NCBI RefSeq assembly: GCF_021191705.1
Contig: NZ_JAIWPU010000033.1
Coordinates: 1 to 64,000 of the forward strand
Length of the DNA: 64,000 bases
Direction: 5' to 3'
From: Proluteimonas flavola
Lineage (GTDB): Bacteria; Pseudomonadota; Gammaproteobacteria; Xanthomonadales; Xanthomonadaceae
Every line of letters begins with the position of its first letter. Position 1 is the stretch's first letter. This document shows, piece by piece, positions 59,683 to 64,000 of this stretch. Below the pieces are notes generated by a model, which searched no databases, was not told the origin of the DNA, and was given only the letters and a program-made list of their open reading frames with translations. The position numbers and the translations under genes are program-made.

Positions 59683-60222
59683 TCAGGGCGAGACGCGCCC
59701 TTCGATCGAATCGTCGAGCGTCCTGCCGATCGCGGCACCGACGACCATCTTCGACGCGGCGACGAAATCGCCGTGCTTGTTGTCCCAGTAGTAGCCGCCG
59801 GTCGGCCTGACCTGGATCACGGTGATGCGCGGGTCGTCCTTGCCCCCGGTGAACCAGGTTTTCATGATCGGGTTCCACAGGTCCTCGATGCGCTGGCGGT
59901 CGCGGCTGATCGTCGCGTGGCCGTCGAGCGCAAGAAAGCCCGAGTGCTTCGACGCCTGGAAGTACAGGCGCACCGCAGGATCGGCTTCGATCTCGCCGTT
60001 CTTGTGGCTGTCGGACGCGCTGAGGAACCACAGCGCGCCGGCTTCGTCGGCTTCCTCGATCGCCATCGGCCGCGTGCCGCCGGTCTCGCTGCCGGACAGC
60101 GGCGTGGTGCAGAAGAAGCACGACTCGGCATCTTTCGTCATTTCCCGGATGCGGGCGACGGCGTCGGTGCCGGCGAGGTCTTCGCGGTTGTGTTCGGACT
60201 GGTTGCGGTTGATCGAATCCAT
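59683..60222 (-). CDS. Pyridoxamine 5'-phosphate oxidase-like (general stress) protein
   Basis: The 179-aa protein has the split-barrel flavin-binding fold of general stress protein 26-type PNPOx-like proteins. Segments are CFFCTTPLSG, RPMAIEEADEAGALWFLSAS, VRLYFQASKHSGFLALDGHA and YYWDNKHGDFVA. It probably binds FMN or F420-like flavin. True PNPOx activity is not implied. It shares its direction with the small gene at 60298, from which a hairpin separates it. Confidence 0.85.
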   Translation of the reverse strand: MDSINRNQSEHNREDLAGTDAVARIREMTKDAESCFFCTTPLSGSETGGTRPMAIEEADEAGALWFLSASDSHKNGEIEADPAVRLYFQASKHSGFLALDGHATISRDRQRIEDLWNPIMKTWFTGGKDDPRITVIQVRPTGGYYWDNKHGDFVAASKMVVGAAIGRTLDDSIEGRVSP

Positions 60223-60250
60223 CGGTGTCCCCGGAAGATGGGTTGAGAAA

Positions 60251-60283
60251 CCGCGACCCGTGCCTCGACGACACGGGTCGCGG
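60251..60283 (-). terminator. 12-bp stem hairpin upstream of the PNPOx-like gene
   Basis: ccgcgacccgtg pairs perfectly with cacgggtcgcgg around a nine-base loop. It lies between two minus-strand genes and probably ends the upstream small-gene transcript. Confidence 0.65.
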
Positions 60284-60297
60284 GACAGGCCAGAGCG

Positions 60298-60501
60298 TCA
60301 GTGCGCGCTGGCACCCGGCGTCGGTGTCGCGGCGTCACGGGACGCGTGCTGCGCGTCGTCGGAGTCGCTGGTCGCCAGTGGGCGGTCGAAGGTGTCGGAC
60401 GTGTCGTCGTCGAGCGTGGGTGCAGCAGACGACCGGCGCTGCCAGGCCTGGTGGGCGAAGTAGCCGAGCGCGCCAATGGCGGCGATTCTGAGAAGTCCCA
60501 T
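60298..60501 (-). CDS. Small single-span membrane protein, copy 1
   Basis: The 67-aa product begins MGLLRIAAIGALGYFAHQAW followed by QRR, one membrane helix. A polar, acidic tail rich in Asp, Ser and Thr follows. A paralogue with the same N-terminus pattern (LRIxAxGAxxYFAxxAWxR) lies at 62998. No function is known to me. Confidence 0.65.
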   Translation of the reverse strand: MGLLRIAAIGALGYFAHQAWQRRSSAAPTLDDDTSDTFDRPLATSDSDDAQHASRDAATPTPGASAH

Positions 60502-60936
60502 GGGGTATGTCCTGTTGTGAGGAATGGGGGCGCGACGGAGTCAGTCCGGCGCGCGTTGTGAACTGGAAGGCGCGGGATTGGATGCGTCGTCGGCACCCCG
60601 TGGCACGCGGGATGGCAACACGTCTTCTCCGGGCGTTGCATCGTCATGTCGCGGCGTCTGGACAGATGGCATCTGCACTGTCTCTGGATCGCGTCGAACG
60701 GGGGTGCGCGGCATGCTCGGTCTCATCGTGGCTGGAGCACGCGACGCTGCATGGCGCGGCGTGAATCCCAGGCGAGTCCAGGGCATTCATCCGCGCTTGC
60801 GGTCGGCGTGGACAGGCGCGCTTCACCTGCGCCGCGGCGGTGTGATGGGCAAGCGGGACAGCGCCGCTCCGGATCGTCACCCATCGATGCCTACCGGTTC
60901 GCGTCGCGCGGACGTGCGACGGCGTGCCCGGCAGCC
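60502..60936. other. Gene-free stretch
   Basis: These 435 bases between two minus-strand genes show no supported gene, RNA or repeat. All open frames here look like GC artefacts. Confidence 0.45.
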
Positions 60937-61554
60937 TCAGCCGTAACGCGCGAGGAACATGTCGACCGCGCCTTCCGCCACCTGGCGCCGGTGCGTGGCA
61001 TCGAGCGCCGGTTGGCCCATCGACATCTGCGGCCAAAACGCGAAGCCCTTCACCAGCGACTGCAGCTGGTGCGAGGCGAACAGCGGGTCGTCGGTTTTCA
61101 AGCGGCCATCGCTGGCGGCGGCGCGCACCCAGGTGGTGATGCCTTCCTCGCGATCGCCGAGGCGTTCGAGCATCTGCCGTGCGAGTTCCGGCGAATGCAG
61201 ACCAGCAGCGATGGCGACGCGGGCGAGGTCGACGAAGTGCGGGTCGTCGAGCAAGCGCAGTTTCTGGTCGACCAGTTCCATCAGCTGCGCGCGCAGCGGC
61301 CGGTCGGCGCGGTAAGCCAGGTCGGGCCCGCCGACGCCGCGCGCGAACATTTCTTCGAGGATGCGCAGGAACAGCGCGTCCTTGCTCGGGAAGTGGTTGT
61401 AGACGGTGCGCTTGGACACGCCGGCCGCCGCGGCGATGCGGTCCATCGTCGTCGCCTCGAAGCCGGCGGCGCGGAATTCGGCCACGGCCGCCTCGAGGAT
61501 CGCCGCGTGTTTGCGGTCGGTCAGGCGGGTCGGGGTGTCGTCGGATCCGGACAT
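60937..61554 (-). CDS. TetR-family repressor
   Basis: The 205-aa regulator has the TetR HTH (about 12-58: HAAILEAAVAEFRAAGFEAT, then MDRIAAAAGVSKRTVYNHFP) and an all-helical C-terminal ligand domain. ATG 61554 was taken, and a GTG one codon earlier is possible. It is divergent from the metallo-hydrolase gene at 61625 across 70 bases that contain inverted repeats. It probably represses itself and that gene. Confidence 0.9.
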   Translation of the reverse strand: MSGSDDTPTRLTDRKHAAILEAAVAEFRAAGFEATTMDRIAAAAGVSKRTVYNHFPSKDALFLRILEEMFARGVGGPDLAYRADRPLRAQLMELVDQKLRLLDDPHFVDLARVAIAAGLHSPELARQMLERLGDREEGITTWVRAAASDGRLKTDDPLFASHQLQSLVKGFAFWPQMSMGQPALDATHRRQVAEGAVDMFLARYG

Positions 61555-61562
61555 CACACAAG

Positions 61563-61614
61563 TTTACACCGGGGGGTTTACTTTCCGGGCCCGATAATTA
61601 CACTGCACGGTGTA
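61563..61614. promoter_or_regulatory. Probable TetR operator region
   Basis: TACAC-N6-GTGTA is a perfect inverted repeat at 61599-61614. A second TTTACACCGGGGGGTTTAC block lies at 61563-61581. Both share the half-site TACACCG or its complement. They fill the divergent promoter region. Confidence 0.6.
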
Positions 61615-61624
61615 GTTCCTGGCC

Positions 61625-62791
61625 ATGGATCCTGCGATGCCCGCGACCTCTTCCGCCAAGCCGCGTCGCCGGATCCCGCGTCGCCTGGTCCTGTCGATCC
61701 TGTTCCTTTTCGGAATCCTCGCCGTGAGTGCCTGCGCCCTGTCGTTCGTCCGTACCAGTCAGCCCGTCGCCGATCATCCGGCCTCGCCGCAATCGGCCGA
61801 GGGCCGCTTCCGCAATCCGCTGCCGCGTCCGCCGATGGGCCTCGCGAACGGCGCGAAGCTGTGGTGGGACTTCATGTTCAACAAGCCCGGCGGCACCACG
61901 CCGCCGCTGCCCACACCGGTGCTGCCATTGACGCGCGCCGAGCTGGACGCCGCACCGGACCGCAGCCTGTATCGCCTCGGCCATTCGACGCTGCTGATCA
62001 AGCTGCGCGGCGGGTTCTGGATCACCGATCCGGTGTTCGCCGAACGCGCCTCGCCGGTGTCGTTCGCCGGCCCGAAGCGCTGGCACGCGCCGCCGATCGC
62101 GCTCGAGGATCTGCCGCCGCTGCGTGGCGTGGTGCTGTCGCACGATCACTACGACCATCTCGACCGCGAGACCGTCGTCGCACTGGCGCAACGCACCGAG
62201 GTCTTCCTCGCACCGCTCGGCGTCGGCGATCGCCTCGTCGCGTGGGGCGTGCCGCAGGACAAGGTGCGCCAGTTCGACTGGTGGCAATCGGCGGAGATCG
62301 ACGGCCTCCGCTTCACCGCGACACCGGCGCAGCATTTCTCCGGTCGCGGCCTGTTCGATTCCGACCGCACGCTGTGGGCATCGTGGGTGATCGAGGATTC
62401 ATCGACCACCGCGGACGCCGCCGGCCTGAAACTGTTCTTCAGCGGCGACACCGGCTACTTCGACGGTTTCGTCGAGATCGGCCGGCGCTTCGGACCCTTC
62501 GATGTCGCGGCCCTGGAAACCGGCGCCTACGACCGCCGTTGGGCCTTCGTACACATGCAGCCCGAGCAGACCGTGCAGGCGCACCTCGACCTGCAGGCGC
62601 GCGTGCTGCTGCCAGTGCACAACGGCACCTTCGATCTTGCGATGCACGCCTGGGACGACCCGTTCGAACGCGTCAGTGCGATCGCCGCCGACCGTGGTGT
62701 CGACCTCGCCACACCGCGTATGGGCGAACGCGTCGACCTGAAAGCGCCGCAGCCCGGCAGCGCGTGGTGGCGGGAGATGCGGCGCGATTAA
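61625..62791 (+). CDS. MBL-fold metallo-hydrolase, NAPE-PLD/UlaG-like
   Basis: The 388-aa protein has one N-terminal membrane helix (LVLSILFLFGILAVSACALS) and a metallo-beta-lactamase fold domain. The metal-binding motif is LSHDHYDHLD, with more ligands expected in FSGDTGYF (Asp), PAQHFSGRG and LPVHNGTFD (His). The arrangement recalls the NAPE-PLD/UlaG-like branch. The substrate is unknown. Expression is probably controlled by the divergent TetR repressor. Confidence 0.85.
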   Translation: MDPAMPATSSAKPRRRIPRRLVLSILFLFGILAVSACALSFVRTSQPVADHPASPQSAEGRFRNPLPRPPMGLANGAKLWWDFMFNKPGGTTPPLPTPVLPLTRAELDAAPDRSLYRLGHSTLLIKLRGGFWITDPVFAERASPVSFAGPKRWHAPPIALEDLPPLRGVVLSHDHYDHLDRETVVALAQRTEVFLAPLGVGDRLVAWGVPQDKVRQFDWWQSAEIDGLRFTATPAQHFSGRGLFDSDRTLWASWVIEDSSTTADAAGLKLFFSGDTGYFDGFVEIGRRFGPFDVAALETGAYDRRWAFVHMQPEQTVQAHLDLQARVLLPVHNGTFDLAMHAWDDPFERVSAIAADRGVDLATPRMGERVDLKAPQPGSAWWREMRRD

Positions 62792-62997
62792 GGCCGCGTC
62801 GCCGCGTGAGCAGGGACAGGCCGACGGCATCGACGCGGATTCCGGATCGATCGGCTTGCGCGGTGCGTACGCGGGCTAGAGGATCCGGCCTACGACCGGG
62901 CGTTCTGCCCTTGGGAATTGCAGGCATGTATCGCGGCGGACGGCGATGGCGGATCACACGCGCGCATCGCGCTTTGCCCATCGCCACCAGCGGACGG

Positions 62998-63225
62998 TCA
63001 GGGAGCGCCGAAGCCCGGGCTCGAGTGCGACGCGCTGCGTGGCAGCGACGTATCGAGGTCCTCGTCGATCAACGGATCCCCATGCGGTGCAGTACGGGTG
63101 CCGTCGTCAGGCAACGCGTGCACATCCTGCCGTGGCAGGGGCGCCTTCCCGTCGCGATTGCGCTTCCAGGCGCGATACGCAAAATAGCTCACCGCGCCTG
63201 CGGCGACGATTCTCAGCATTTTCAT
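62998..63225 (-). CDS. Small single-span membrane protein, copy 2
   Basis: The 75-aa product starts MKMLRIVAAGAVSYFAYRAW followed by KRNRDGK, then a polar tail. It is a paralogue of the gene at 60298, with the same helix pattern and topology but a different tail. The start at 63225 was chosen from that match. Confidence 0.65.
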   Translation of the reverse strand: MKMLRIVAAGAVSYFAYRAWKRNRDGKAPLPRQDVHALPDDGTRTAPHGDPLIDEDLDTSLPRSASHSSPGFGAP

Positions 63226-63329
63226 CGGGGTCTCCAGCGGTCGGGGAGAACAGGTTGGCGACGGAGGGGTGAGCCGCACGTGACTCCCGCCACCCGGCAT
63301 CGAACGGCGCCGCACGACAGGGCGCCGTG

Positions 63330-63362
63330 AGAACCTGTTCACGATCCCGCCGCACGTCGCGT
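63330..63362 (-). repeat. Inverted partial copy of the dispersed repeat
   Basis: The minus strand reads cgggatcgtgaacaggttct followed by cac, with cgcgacgtgcgg before it, matching the end of the repeats at 56611 and 63411. It faces the copy at 63411, about 50 bases away. Confidence 0.6.
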
Positions 63363-63410
63363 GGTCGCGTTGCGGCCACCCTGCGGGCCGGGCCAGTGGA
63401 CGTGCAGACC

Positions 63411-63520
63411 CGCGTCATCGCTCGGTCGCGTACGGACGTACGCGCTCTCGCGCTTCCTTGGCCTGCACGCCCACACGCTCCGGCGCGACATACGCCGGGA
63501 TCGTGAACAAGTGCTTACAC
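63411..63520 (+). repeat. Dispersed 110-bp repeat, copy 2
   Basis: This copy matches 56611-56724, including the cgcgtac-ggac-gtacgcg palindrome, and lies just upstream of the DUF3817-like gene. Confidence 0.75.
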
Positions 63521-63547
63521 TGCGACGCCCTGTCCATGGAACACCGC

Positions 63548-63871
63548 ATGCCGCCTCGTCCGATGTCCACCACCGGCCGCATCTTCGCCGCCGCGGCGTT
63601 CTTCGAGGCGCTCACCTGGGCCGGCCTGCTGATCGGCATGCTGCTCAAGTACGGCACGCAGACCACCGAACTCGGCGTGTGGTTCTTCGGTCGCCTGCAT
63701 GGCGTTGCGTTTCTGATCTATCTCGTGGTCAGCCTGTTCGCATGGATCCGTCTGCGTTGGCCGCTGTGGGCGGTGCTGGTCGCGGTGTTCGCCGCGATTC
63801 CGCCGTTGCTGACTATTCCGGTGGAGATGTGGTTCCGGCGGCGCGGCCTGCTCTCGGCGTCCCGCGACTGA
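63548..63871 (+). CDS. DUF3817-like small membrane protein
   Basis: The product (107 aa from Met63548) reads MPPRPMSTTGRIFAAAAFFE, then TWAGLLIGMLLKYG, then FGRLHGVAFLIYLVVSLFAW. It has three or four membrane helices, as in the DUF3817 family. The GRLHG motif in the second helix is a family hallmark. Other starts at 63536 and 63563 are possible. The end of the window (63872-64000) holds no other supported gene. Confidence 0.75.
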   Translation: MPPRPMSTTGRIFAAAAFFEALTWAGLLIGMLLKYGTQTTELGVWFFGRLHGVAFLIYLVVSLFAWIRLRWPLWAVLVAVFAAIPPLLTIPVEMWFRRRGLLSASRD

Positions 63872-64000
63872 GGCCCGCCTGCACGCGCGGCGACATCCCT
63901 GCGCGGCCATCCCGGCATCGCCCCGGCAGCGTCTTCGACTTTCGTCCCGATCGTCGCCGGCCCTGCTGCCCTGCAGCTTGACAGCGTTGTCATCGGGTCC

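Overview
The window is high-GC DNA with features that suggest a gammaproteobacterium of the Xanthomonadaceae/Lysobacteraceae type (Xanthomonas, Lysobacter or Luteimonas-like). The clues are several STN-type TonB-dependent receptors, a lasso peptide precursor resembling the xanthomonins, and abundant short palindromic repeats built on 'cattcccgc..gcgggaatcca'. The species cannot be fixed from the sequence alone.

Region 1 (1-2.2 kb) is a graveyard of insertion sequences (IS30, IS630, IS3 fragments and a MITE-like element), followed by two paralogous XRE regulators that share an upstream block.

Region 2 (2.4-10.6 kb) is the centrepiece: a complete lasso peptide locus. On the plus strand lie a TonB-dependent receptor with an STN signalling domain and a periplasmic Atxe2-type lasso isopeptidase. 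Converging on them from the minus strand are a GntR regulator, a short precursor gene (9676-9816, 46 aa), a fused B protein (RRE plus transglutaminase-like leader protease) and an asparagine-synthetase-like cyclase. The predicted core is GVLPIGEPEGGNRFMGISEE. A phased array of four 11-bp GATC units, a 21-bp palindrome and an A/B intercistronic hairpin suggest how expression is set.

Region 3 (10.8-18 kb) holds an aceE remnant, a Fic protein, more repeats, a two-HKD phospholipase D-like protein, a class 3 lipase and an HdeD-like membrane protein.

Region 4 (18.4-28.1 kb) is a second lasso-type uptake and cleavage locus without any precursor, B or C gene. It has an ECF sigma factor, a FecR anti-sigma factor, a secreted STN-only protein, a TonB receptor closely related to the first one and a second isopeptidase. 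A toxin-antitoxin segment sits inside it, and remnants of a Trb conjugation system (trbC, trbD, broken trbE) follow. The receptor and isopeptidase look less GC-rich than their region 2 counterparts.

Region 5 (28.1-41.1 kb) has a three-gene operon (saccharopine dehydrogenase-like, DoxX-like, DUF2269-like), a MocR regulator, a siderophore-type TonB receptor, an SbmA/YddA-like ABC transporter, a thioredoxin translationally coupled to an unusual S9 peptidase fusion, a broken PLP enzyme gene and an orphan OmpR-type response regulator.

Region 6 (41.4-52.5 kb) encodes a giant secreted repeat protein with an OmpA-like C-terminus and, 14 bases downstream, a 1230-aa outer-membrane barrel protein. Region 7 (52.6-64 kb) is mainly housekeeping or accessory chromosome: a P1B-type ATPase, a quinone oxidoreductase, gene remnants mixed with repeats, a lipoprotein, a PHB-depolymerase-like esterase, a PNPOx-like protein, a TetR/MBL divergent pair and a DUF3817-like protein.

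The working model joins regions 2 and 4. Region 2 makes a lasso peptide, its receptor re-imports that peptide and its isopeptidase opens it. Region 4 may sense and consume related peptides through sigma/anti-sigma signalling.
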